A stretch of 64,000 nt of DNA from Shewanella sp. OPT22 (GTDB taxonomy: Bacteria; Pseudomonadota; Gammaproteobacteria; Enterobacterales; Shewanellaceae): assembly GCF_004168585.1 (NCBI RefSeq), contig NZ_PGVH01000056.1:1-64000 (forward strand), in the 5' to 3' direction. Below are positions 18,321 to 26,128 of this stretch, piece by piece. The notes beneath the pieces are model-generated. The model was not told the DNA's origin, did no database searches, and saw only the letters and a list, made by a program, of their open reading frames with translations. Made by a program: the position numbers and the translations under genes. Positions within the stretch are counted from its first letter, which is position 1; every line of letters begins with the position of its first letter.

Positions 18321-19439
18321 ATGACTGAATTTATGACCTCCAATAACAGAGGTAATCCATTTAATATAGAGGTCACTCAACATAATGTTGATAGACTCGT
18401 AGATTTAGCAGATCAAGCAGTCGAAAATAAAGGTACATGGCAAGACGTTACTTTCAAAATGCCAAACGGCAGCGACAAAAAGTTTCAAGTAAAATTTGAA
18501 GTTGATGGCAATGGCAAAAAAACAGTAACTACAAGGCGGAATTCAAGATTAGCCACTATGAGTCGAAAGCCTTTTTTTAATGCGTTCTTTGGAAGATTTA
18601 GAAGATCTGATACCAAAGCATTTGATAAAGCTGCCGGTGATGTAATAAAACGTTACACTCTTAGTAGACACAGTATTCTAAATAACTCTGGATTAAAGGC
18701 TGCTCATCAGCGCTTATTTACCCCCCAACAACTAAATAAAACTCTAACTCCATTTAAAGACTCTGATGAAATTACTCATGTAATGTCCACCTCAAAAGTC
18801 ATTGATGAAGTAAAACAAAGCACAAACAGTAAAGAAGAAATAGTTGTTTTATTAGATCTAGATAGCACCCTTTATACATCCGACGAATTGAATGGAGAAA
18901 AAGCTAAAACAACAGTATCACTAGATGGCAGAATGCCTAATGCTCTAAGGGAATTGAAGAAAAAGAATAACAACGTACGTATTGTTGCGAGCACTAAAAC
19001 ACCTGTAGAGAAGAGAGAGTTAGTCAATGAAAAATTAAGACTCTGCGGATTTGAAGTTAGCGAATTTGATATCATTCATTTAAATGGAGATGAAGCATTT
19101 AAACTAAATGATAAAATAGTACAACATAAAAATGATGCGCTTGAATCTATGCTTCAGCAATTTGAAAGTAAAGATGGCTGGAAACCTAAAAGGGTAATAT
19201 TTATCGATGACAATCCCAGAGAGCTTACAAATGTCGGCAGTCGATGTAAAAAATTAAAGATAAAACATGAGCTTTATCAACCTCATGCTGATAACCATTT
19301 TACTGGTTTAATCCATACTAGCCCTGCTGAAATTAAAGGTAACCCAGATGCAATAGCAAATCAGGAATTAACAGAGAAAGAAATCATCGGTCAAGCAACC
19401 TATAAAGACAAGCATTATTACCACATGCTTCGGGGCTAA
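18321..19439 (+). CDS. HAD-superfamily phosphatase-like protein (paralogue B, motifs intact)
   Basis: 372 residues. After an N-terminal domain of about 80 residues shared with paralogue A, a HAD core runs from about 172 to 325. Motif I is L-L-D179-L-D181-S-T183-L, motif II is I-V-A-S-T, a candidate motif III lysine is K270, and motif IV is F-I-D296-D297-N. These are all the residues needed for an aspartate-nucleophile phosphohydrolase. It resembles the DUF2608-type HAD proteins of some host-associated gammaproteobacteria, though I cannot confirm the family. There is no signal peptide. A textbook ribosome binding site (GAGGAGGTG) sets the start. It has its own promoter region of about 200 bases and is convergent with pomB. 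Confidence 0.7.
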   Translation: MTEFMTSNNRGNPFNIEVTQHNVDRLVDLADQAVENKGTWQDVTFKMPNGSDKKFQVKFEVDGNGKKTVTTRRNSRLATMSRKPFFNAFFGRFRRSDTKAFDKAAGDVIKRYTLSRHSILNNSGLKAAHQRLFTPQQLNKTLTPFKDSDEITHVMSTSKVIDEVKQSTNSKEEIVVLLDLDSTLYTSDELNGEKAKTTVSLDGRMPNALRELKKKNNNVRIVASTKTPVEKRELVNEKLRLCGFEVSEFDIIHLNGDEAFKLNDKIVQHKNDALESMLQQFESKDGWKPKRVIFIDDNPRELTNVGSRCKKLKIKHELYQPHADNHFTGLIHTSPAEIKGNPDAIANQELTEKEIIGQATYKDKHYYHMLRG

Positions 19440-19485
19440 TATTCTTCGGAAGTGTTAATTTACTTTTACAAACGAATACAACCAA

Positions 19486-20415
19486 TTACTCTTCAATCCT
19501 AATCTCATCACTTTCGTGTGGTTTACCTTGCTCAATAGCAATTTCCACACGGCGATTTCGAGCACGATTAATTGGATTGGTATTTGGAACTAACGGTGAG
19601 GTTGATGCCAAACCGACTACTTTTAAACGTTGCTCATCAAAGCCATCAGCTTTTATCATCTCATGTGCAACAGAAAGCGCACGTTTACTCGAAAGCTCCC
19701 AGTTTGAACTGTAGAGTTCATTACTTACTCGATAGTCATCCGTATGACCTGAAACCGTAATAATGCCAGGTACATCCTTTAACAACGAGCCAACCTTTCG
19801 CATTATCGGTCTAAACCTTGGTTGTAGAAAACCAGAGCCAGAGGCAAAAGCACCTTTCTCCCGGATACGAATAATGATTTGCTGACCAAGTGATTCAAGC
19901 TCAATAGCACCATCTTCAATTTGCTGTTCGAGTTGCTTAGCGAGTTTCTTTAACTGCTCATTGATTTGCTCTTGATTCGCCGCTGAATCAGCCGTTTCTT
20001 TCTTTTCTGCTTCTTCTTGCGCTGTAGACGAAGCGTCACCACCTCGGCGTTCGCCACGTTGATCTTGCACACCACCAGCGCTGTCTGACTCACCCTCTTG
20101 GAAATTCAGCATCGGCTCAGTCATTTCGCTGGTTTGTTGGTTAATCACTTCAATTGGAGTTGGATCAGGTCTCCCCGGACGAAATTCAAGCGCAATGACC
20201 GAAGTACCTTTAGGTATGTCTTTTACTTCAATTTTATTTTGCACACCAAAAGCATACTTCATAGAGCCAGAGAGTTGCTTAAACTTAAGCACGTCCATCT
20301 CTGAAAACGCTAACAGCAGTACGAAAAAGCACATCAGTAGCGACATTAAGTCTGCAAATGTTGCCAACCACATTGGAGCGCCCGGTGGCGGGCAATCGCA
20401 CCCTTTTTTAGCCAT
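19486..20415 (-). CDS. pomB: Flagellar stator protein PomB (MotB family)
   Basis: 309 residues. A short cytoplasmic N terminus with CDCPPPGAP precedes one membrane helix carrying the ion-binding Asp in T-F-A-D-L-M-S-L-L (about residue 22). A coiled-coil-prone acidic linker follows (about 115-165). The OmpA-like peptidoglycan-binding domain (about 185-295) contains V-S-G-H-T-D-D and R-A-R-N-R-R-V-E-I-A-I. It anchors the stator to peptidoglycan and, with PomA, forms the ion channel powering the polar flagellum. The CPPPG motif and the xseB neighbourhood indicate the sodium-driven type. It lies 3 bases downstream of pomA in one operon. Confidence 0.92.
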   Translation of the reverse strand: MAKKGCDCPPPGAPMWLATFADLMSLLMCFFVLLLAFSEMDVLKFKQLSGSMKYAFGVQNKIEVKDIPKGTSVIALEFRPGRPDPTPIEVINQQTSEMTEPMLNFQEGESDSAGGVQDQRGERRGGDASSTAQEEAEKKETADSAANQEQINEQLKKLAKQLEQQIEDGAIELESLGQQIIIRIREKGAFASGSGFLQPRFRPIMRKVGSLLKDVPGIITVSGHTDDYRVSNELYSSNWELSSKRALSVAHEMIKADGFDEQRLKVVGLASTSPLVPNTNPINRARNRRVEIAIEQGKPHESDEIRIEE

Positions 20416-20418
20416 GGG

Positions 20419-21186
20419 TTACTCCTCAGCGCTGCCTTCGCCGCGTTTTTTCTCTGCAAGATAGCTCTTAAGGAAACCTTCTATCACACGTGGATTTTGA
20501 CCATCTTGAATAGCAAGTACCGCATCCATGATCAGGCTGCGATTACGCATTTCTTCATTCATACGTAAAGCAAGCTTATCAGCAATAGGAATCGCAACCA
20601 TGTTTGCCACCATTGCACCATAAAGCGTCGTTAGAAGTGCTACCGCCATTGAAGGACCAATGGACTTCGGGTCATCCATATTTTGTAACATGGCCACTAG
20701 GCCGACGAGGGTACCAATCATTCCCATCGCAGGTGCGACATCACCTAAGGCGGTGAAAATTTTAACGCCTGATTTATGGCGTTCTTCAGTAAGTGCAATA
20801 TCTTTTTCTAATGCAGCACGTACCACTTCACCGTCATGACCATCGACCAACATATCGACGGCTTTTTGCATAAATGGGTTTGTGATTGTCGCTTCTTCTA
20901 AAGCTAAAAATCCCCCTTTACGAGCAGCATCAGCCATCGTTACTGATTGTTCTATCAGATCTTCAGGTTTATCCAACTTGAAAATAAAGGCTTTAATTGC
21001 AATTTTAATTGCGCCCAAAAATTGCCCTAAATTGAACTTCATCATTACTACGAATAATGAACCAAATAGAACAATTAGAATTGACGCTACATCTACAAAC
21101 GCCCCAATGCCACTTTCAGTGGTCGCCATTGAGCCTAAAACAAAACCAAATGCGCCTAAAATTCCAATTAGTGTTGCTAAATCCAC
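20419..21186 (-). CDS. pomA: Flagellar stator protein PomA (MotA family)
   Basis: 255 residues with four membrane helices, two N-terminal (residues 2-20 and 28-50) and two C-terminal (about 150-200). The MotA/TolQ/ExbB signature runs through G-M-I-G-T-L-V-G-L-V-A-M-L and the following L-L-T-T-L-Y-G-A. The cytoplasmic loop (50-145), which touches the rotor, contains conserved charged residues. With PomB it forms the stator unit. Its start lies opposite xseB across about 360 bases. Confidence 0.92.
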   Translation of the reverse strand: MDLATLIGILGAFGFVLGSMATTESGIGAFVDVASILIVLFGSLFVVMMKFNLGQFLGAIKIAIKAFIFKLDKPEDLIEQSVTMADAARKGGFLALEEATITNPFMQKAVDMLVDGHDGEVVRAALEKDIALTEERHKSGVKIFTALGDVAPAMGMIGTLVGLVAMLQNMDDPKSIGPSMAVALLTTLYGAMVANMVAIPIADKLALRMNEEMRNRSLIMDAVLAIQDGQNPRVIEGFLKSYLAEKKRGEGSAEE

Positions 21187-21545
21187 AACTTATCCTCGCC
21201 AAAAACTGCGTGATTTCCTTTTGCCTTACTTACGTTAGACTGGTAGAACCACAAAAAACTGCAGCGTATTGTACTTAAAAGCTCACTGCGAGTCTCAACT
21301 AAAAAACAACTCCATGTTCACAATTTGTGCAAACAGTTTACAAATCACGCGACTATTATTGTTATTACTAATTTCACCCACAACCTTTTTATCGGTCAAA
21401 ATAACCTCAAGTTTAGGTAAAAATCATTAAAACAGCTTTTTTTTCTTTTTTACCTCATTTTGTGATTAAAATTTCTGCGGCTAAATTTGACCCTAAGCAC
21501 TCGCTGATATACTTTGTGCATCGCATACCATAAGGAAACTTCATC
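21187..21545. other. Divergent promoter region pomA / xseB, no gene seen
   Basis: About 360 A/T-rich bases between two divergent operons, with a T-rich run near 21430-21450. I see no gene or structured RNA; it should hold promoters for pomAB (minus) and xseB-ispA-dxs (plus). Confidence 0.6.
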
Positions 21546-21782
21546 GTGGCAAAGAAAACAGAAAACTTAAGTTTTGAAGAGTCAATTTCTGCACTTGAGC
21601 AAATAGTTGCTGAACTAGAAAAAGGCGATATTCCACTCGATAAAGCACTGTCCCAATTTGAACAAGGTATTGCGCTTGTTCGTCAAAGCCAAAGTAAATT
21701 AGAACAAGCACAACAAAAGGTATCTGTTCTGCTTCAGGAAGATGGTAAAGCTAAATTAAAGCCATTTATTGAAGAGGAATGA
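21546..21782 (+). CDS. xseB: Exodeoxyribonuclease VII small subunit
   Basis: 78 residues, the normal length, with the family motif F-E-E-S-I-S-A-L-E-Q-I-V-x-x-L-E near the N terminus and a helical G-I-x-L-x-R-x-x-Q-x-x-L-x-x-A-x-x-K-V tail. It binds XseA to form the nuclease that degrades single-stranded DNA. It begins with GTG preceded by AAGGAA. It is the first gene of the conserved xseB-ispA-dxs operon, ending 5 bases before ispA. Confidence 0.95.
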   Translation: MAKKTENLSFEESISALEQIVAELEKGDIPLDKALSQFEQGIALVRQSQSKLEQAQQKVSVLLQEDGKAKLKPFIEEE

Positions 21783-21787
21783 TTTGA

Positions 21788-22681
21788 GTGGCTGACACAG
21801 AATTAAAAGTTTCACTGGCATCTTACCAACAACGTGTAAATCAGATCATTGAATCTCATATCGATGCGTTACCTAATCATGCGCCAAGACTAAAAGAAGC
21901 AATGAAGTATTGCACCGTGCTTGGCGGCAAACGCATTCGTCCTTTTTTGGTATACAGCATTGGTGAAATGTTGAATGTTAAGCTCGAACAGCTTGACGCT
22001 TGTGCTGCCGCAATTGAATGCATTCATGCCTATTCACTTGTGCACGATGATTTACCAGCAATGGACGATGACGACTTAAGACGCGGTCAACCGACCGTTC
22101 ATATTGCGTATGATGAAGCAACAGCAATTCTAGTAGGCGATGCATTGCAATCACTCGCCTTTGAAGTGCTTACCCATGATGACAGTGGGCTTTCAGCGTC
22201 TCAGCAACTCAGTATGCTAAAAGTTTTATCTAAAGCTGCAGGCTATTCGGGTATGTGTGGTGGCCAGGCCATTGATCTAGCTTCAACCAATAAACGTATT
22301 AATTTAGATGAACTTTCTGAACTGCATGCATTAAAAACCGGCGCGTTGATCTCGTGTGCTGTAGAACTGGCCTTAATCGCATCAGACGCAGAAAAAAATA
22401 CCAAAGAATCACTGAGAACTTTTGCTAAAAAAATAGGGTTAGCCTTCCAAGTACAAGATGATATTTTAGATATCACATCAACAACAGAAGAGCTGGGTAA
22501 ACCTCAAGGTTCTGACACTGACGCAAATAAAAGTACCTTTCCGTCACTATTAGGTTTAGAACAAGCAAAACTGACAGCAGAACAATTAATTAATGACGCA
22601 CTATCAGCGTTGGCTGATTTACCCTACAATAGCAAAATTATTAAAGATTTTGCCCAATATCTCGTGGCGCGTCGAGTATAA
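21788..22681 (+). CDS. ispA: Farnesyl diphosphate synthase
   Basis: 297 residues of an all-helical prenyl synthase that condenses IPP with DMAPP and GPP to make farnesyl diphosphate. Both aspartate-rich Mg-binding motifs are present: [14 protein letters not shown] near 84-95 and D-D-I-L-D near 223-227. The G-G-K-R-I-R-P segment (about 47-53) binds substrate diphosphate. It starts with GTG, 5 bases after xseB. The product feeds undecaprenyl phosphate and quinone side chains. Confidence 0.95.
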   Translation: MADTELKVSLASYQQRVNQIIESHIDALPNHAPRLKEAMKYCTVLGGKRIRPFLVYSIGEMLNVKLEQLDACAAAIECIHAYSLVHDDLPAMDDDDLRRGQPTVHIAYDEATAILVGDALQSLAFEVLTHDDSGLSASQQLSMLKVLSKAAGYSGMCGGQAIDLASTNKRINLDELSELHALKTGALISCAVELALIASDAEKNTKESLRTFAKKIGLAFQVQDDILDITSTTEELGKPQGSDTDANKSTFPSLLGLEQAKLTAEQLINDALSALADLPYNSKIIKDFAQYLVARRV

Positions 22682-22701
22682 AAAAATCAAAGACCCTTTA
22701 T

Positions 22702-24567
22702 ATGAGTGTGGATATCAATCAATTTCCAGTATTAGCAAAAGCGAATACTCCAGAAGAATTAAGACAGCTTCCTAAAACGCAGCTGCCACAACTTGCGGAT
22801 GAATTACGTGAGTTTTTATTAAAATCTGTGGGTAAATCCAGTGGTCATTTCGCCTCAGGCCTTGGAACCGTCGAGCTGACTGTTGCTTTGCACTACGTGT
22901 ACAAAACACCTTTCGATCGCCTAATTTGGGATGTGGGGCATCAAGCATACCCACATAAAATCCTTACCGGTCGCAGAGGTAGAATGCACACCATTCGTCA
23001 AAAAGATGGTTTGCATCCTTTTCCTTTCCGCGAAGAAAGCGAATACGATACCTTTAGTGTTGGCCATTCAAGCACTTCGATCAGTGCCGCTTTGGGAATG
23101 GCTATCGCAGCCGAAAAAGAACAAGCAGGACGCAAAGTCGTTGCTGTTATTGGTGACGGTGCGATTACGGGTGGCATGGCGTTTGAAGCCATGAACCACG
23201 CAGGTTCGTTACACAACGATATGTTAGTTGTGTTAAATGACAATGAGATGTCAATTTCGGAAAACGTTGGTGCGCTCAACAATCACCTTGCGCAAATCAT
23301 GTCTGGTCGTTTTTATGCCAATATTCGCGAAGGCGGCAAAAAAGCCCTTCAAGGCATGCCAATGGTCAAAGAAATGGTTCGCCGCACTGAAGAACACCTC
23401 AAAGGTATGGTGGTTCCAGGGACATTATTCGAAGAGCTTGGCTTTAACTATATAGGCCCAATTGACGGTCATGATGTTGAAGCGTTAGTTGACACCCTCA
23501 GTAACATGCGCAACCTCAAAGGCCCTCAGTTCTTACATATCATGACTAAAAAAGGTCGTGGTTATGAGCCCGCAGAGAAAGACCCTATCGGTTGGCATGC
23601 TGTACCGAAGTTTGATCCTAGCGAATTTAAAAAACCAGCGTCAGCACCTTCAAACCCAACTTTCTCGCAAGTTTTCGGTAAATGGTTGTGTGATGTTGCT
23701 GAAAAAGATGAAAAGCTATTAGCGATTACTCCAGCGATGCGTGAAGGTTCTGGCATGGTTGAGTTCTCTCAACGCTTTCCTAAACAGTACTTCGATGCTG
23801 CAATTGCTGAACAACATGCCGTAACTCTAGGTGCAGGATTTGCCACTGAAGGATATGGAGCGGTTGTTGCCATATACTCTTCCTTCCTGCAGCGTGGTTA
23901 TGATCAGCTCATTCATGATGTAGCAATTCAGAATTTACCTGTTTTATTTGCCATCGATCGTGGTGGTATTGTTGGGGCAGACGGTGAAACCCATCAAGGT
24001 GCATTCGACTTAAGCTATCTGCGCTGTATTCCAAACATGGTTATCATGACGCCATCGGACGAAAACGAGTGTCGTCAAATGCTCTACACTGGCCACCAAT
24101 ACACTGGTGGACCTACTGCTGTCCGCTATCCAAGAGGCAGTGCTACAGGTGCAGAGCAAGTAGAGGAAATGACAAGGTTATCCATAGGAAAAGGCCAGAT
24201 TGTTCGAGAAGGCCAAAAGATTGCGATTTTAAACTTCGGCACAATCTTAGCCTCCGCTAAAACTGCTGCTGAAGCCTTAAACGCTACTGTTGCTGATATG
24301 CGTTTTGTAAAACCTCTAGATGAAGAGCTGATTACACAGCTTGCATCAGAGCATGACGTATTAGTCACCATTGAAGAAAACGCCATCGCAGGCGGTGCAG
24401 GTTCGGCTGTTTTAGAGTTTTTAAATAAAAATAAAATTCTAAAGCCAGTATTACAAATTGGTATTCCAGACGAGTTTATTAAGCACGGTGCAACCAATCT
24501 AGTGTTAGAAGAGTTAAAATTAGATGCAAAAGGCATTGAGCAACAAATTACTGATTATTTAGCTTAA
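22702..24567 (+). CDS. dxs: 1-deoxy-D-xylulose-5-phosphate synthase
   Basis: 621 residues, the normal length. The thiamine diphosphate motif runs from [10 protein letters not shown] to the downstream N-D-N-E-M-S. The N-terminal [11 protein letters not shown] holds catalytic histidines, and the transketolase pyrimidine-binding domain (E-Q-H-A-V-T near 371) and C-terminal transketolase domain follow. It makes DXP from pyruvate and glyceraldehyde 3-phosphate, the first step of the MEP pathway that supplies IspA. Last gene of the operon; a strong terminator follows directly. Confidence 0.97.
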   Translation: MSVDINQFPVLAKANTPEELRQLPKTQLPQLADELREFLLKSVGKSSGHFASGLGTVELTVALHYVYKTPFDRLIWDVGHQAYPHKILTGRRGRMHTIRQKDGLHPFPFREESEYDTFSVGHSSTSISAALGMAIAAEKEQAGRKVVAVIGDGAITGGMAFEAMNHAGSLHNDMLVVLNDNEMSISENVGALNNHLAQIMSGRFYANIREGGKKALQGMPMVKEMVRRTEEHLKGMVVPGTLFEELGFNYIGPIDGHDVEALVDTLSNMRNLKGPQFLHIMTKKGRGYEPAEKDPIGWHAVPKFDPSEFKKPASAPSNPTFSQVFGKWLCDVAEKDEKLLAITPAMREGSGMVEFSQRFPKQYFDAAIAEQHAVTLGAGFATEGYGAVVAIYSSFLQRGYDQLIHDVAIQNLPVLFAIDRGGIVGADGETHQGAFDLSYLRCIPNMVIMTPSDENECRQMLYTGHQYTGGPTAVRYPRGSATGAEQVEEMTRLSIGKGQIVREGQKIAILNFGTILASAKTAAEALNATVADMRFVKPLDEELITQLASEHDVLVTIEENAIAGGAGSAVLEFLNKNKILKPVLQIGIPDEFIKHGATNLVLEELKLDAKGIEQQITDYLA

Positions 24568-24577
24568 GTTAATCTAT

Positions 24578-24612
24578 AAAAAAGCCTAGGCATTGATTCT
24601 AGGCTTTTTTAT
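24578..24612 (+). terminator. Rho-independent terminator of the dxs operon
   Basis: The arms AAAAAGCCTAG and CTAGGCTTTTT flank a short loop and end in a T run, about 10 bases past the dxs stop. A strong, classical terminator. Confidence 0.85.
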
Positions 24613-24747
24613 TTCTAATTTTGAACAAATACTGACTACCTCGTAAGCAGTTGATTCTATATGCTGAAAATCTCGCCAATTCAGGGATGACAACTTAAAG
24701 TAAACTTCGTATACTTCAACTCGCTGAGATAATTCATTATCGAAGTA

Positions 24748-24824
24748 GGCCCCTTAGCTCAGTTGGTTAGAGCATACGACTCATAATCGTCAGGTCCACA
24801 GTTCAAGTCTGTGAGGGGCCACCA
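24748..24824 (+). tRNA. tRNA-Ile2 (CAU anticodon)
   Basis: 77 bases including encoded CCA. It folds as a cloverleaf with acceptor GGCCCCT/AGGGGCC and anticodon CAT in the loop CTCATAA. The acceptor and D-arm match E. coli ileX rather than elongator or initiator Met, so after lysidine modification by TilS it should read AUA codons. It has its own terminator. Confidence 0.9.
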
Positions 24825-24841
24825 TTAATTCAATACATAAG

Positions 24842-24866
24842 AGCCTGCAATAGCAGGCTTTTTTGT
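24842..24866 (+). terminator. Terminator of tRNA-Ile2
   Basis: The 7-bp stem AGCCTGC/GCAGGCT with loop AATA, followed by six T, lies 17 bases after the tRNA CCA end. Confidence 0.85.
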
Positions 24867-25187
24867 TTTAATCCCTCTCAGAAACCCAACACCCTCTATT
24901 TTTATCCACCCTTACTGAGTCAGTGTTTTTATTTATAATGTGAGAAGATTAACGTTAAATTAAGGTTTATTTACCATTCTGTTATGAACTCTAAGTATCC
25001 TTTATTATCAACTTCCATTTTCCAGTACTTCATACCTTAATCTTACGAGCGCACAACATGCAGGTACTGCGAGTGTATTTTGCTTCCACGTACAAATTAG
25101 CCCCTCGATTGGCTTATGTCGTCTTACGTAAAGCGATTTAAATTTTAAAGACTGTATTTATTCATAAATCATATCTTAGGCAGGTTC
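24867..25187. other. Intergenic stretch before the nuclease gene
   Basis: About 320 A/T-rich bases between the tRNA terminator and the S1/P1 nuclease gene. A 27-codon open frame at 25058-25141 has no ribosome binding site and is probably chance. Otherwise only promoter DNA for the nuclease is expected here. Confidence 0.5.
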
Positions 25188-25973
25188 TTGATGAAGAAAG
25201 TTCTCATCTTATTATTTACTTTACTCTTTTCCACTCAGTCATTTGCATTTGGTAAAACAGGCCACAGAATCGTGGCTCAAATCGCACAACAATTACTTAC
25301 ACAAAAAGCCAAACAAGCTATTTTGAAAATAACTGAAGGCTATCCACTTGCTAAACTTGCGACTTTCCCCGACGATGTTCGCCCTTCTCCAGCTTGGAAG
25401 CACACTCTAATTTGGCATTATATAACTGCTAAATATGCTACAAATATTTACCAACAAAAAGCCAATGGCGAGCCAGCCAACGTCATTCAAGCCCTCCCCT
25501 ATTTTGAAAAAAAGCTGCTTCATAGAAAAGAGTTAACCGCAGAGCAGCGCTGGCAAGCACTCGCTTTTTATGTTCACCTTGTAGGGGATATCCACCAGCC
25601 TCTTCATGTTGGTTACGCTTCTGATCATGGTGGAAATAGCATAAAAGTAGATTTTTTGGGTCACCCAAGTGATCTCCATGCTGTATGGGATTCAGGAATG
25701 ATTGATGCTCAAAATTTGTCCTACGAAGAATACGCAACGTTTTTAAAACCTACGAACCAAGAAATTACACAATGGAGTAAATCTTCATACGTTGATTGGG
25801 CTAAAGAATCTGTGGCATGTAGAAATATTGTTTATGGAAACTTACCTCCAATAAAACATGGCGTATATGAGTTATCATCTACCTATATGTACCAAGCCAT
25901 GCCTACTTTAAATCGAAGACTTCAACAAGCTGGTATTCGATTGGCTGAAAAACTAAACGCCATTTTTGGTTAA
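25188..25973 (+). CDS. S1/P1-type nuclease, periplasmic or secreted
   Basis: 261 residues with a 20-residue signal peptide (ending S-F-A). The zinc-binding ligands of the S1/P1 family are in order: G-H near the new N terminus, F-P-D-D-V, W-H-Y-I, then H-L-V-G-D-I-H-Q-P-L-H-V and H-G-G-N with a final H-A-V-W-D. The family hydrolyses single-stranded nucleic acids and 3'-phosphates using a trinuclear zinc site. The first mature residue, normally Trp and a zinc ligand through its backbone, is Phe here (F-G-K-T-G-H). It lies upstream of a TonB receptor and two phosphatases, suggesting a role in scavenging phosphate from DNA or RNA. Confidence 0.9.
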   Translation: MMKKVLILLFTLLFSTQSFAFGKTGHRIVAQIAQQLLTQKAKQAILKITEGYPLAKLATFPDDVRPSPAWKHTLIWHYITAKYATNIYQQKANGEPANVIQALPYFEKKLLHRKELTAEQRWQALAFYVHLVGDIHQPLHVGYASDHGGNSIKVDFLGHPSDLHAVWDSGMIDAQNLSYEEYATFLKPTNQEITQWSKSSYVDWAKESVACRNIVYGNLPPIKHGVYELSSTYMYQAMPTLNRRLQQAGIRLAEKLNAIFG

Positions 25974-26128
25974 GGTCTTTGGTTCTTAATAGAAACGGGT
26001 AAAAGAGCGAAGTTTTAATTCGTTCATTTTTTCTTCACTCAAGCATCATTTTAACTAAACATATTTGCAACATACCTCCCCTAAACTTGCCGCCGTTGAT
26101 AATAATTAATTACCTGGTGGGGAGAACC

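Noticed and set aside
25058-25141. 27-codon frame before the S1/P1 nuclease
   Set aside because: No ribosome binding site or leader-peptide features such as a run of a single amino acid; the length is within chance.
25150-25175. Possible Pho box before the nuclease (CTGTATTTATTCATAAATCAT)
   Set aside because: The second half does not match CTGTCAT; a chance fit in A/T-rich DNA.
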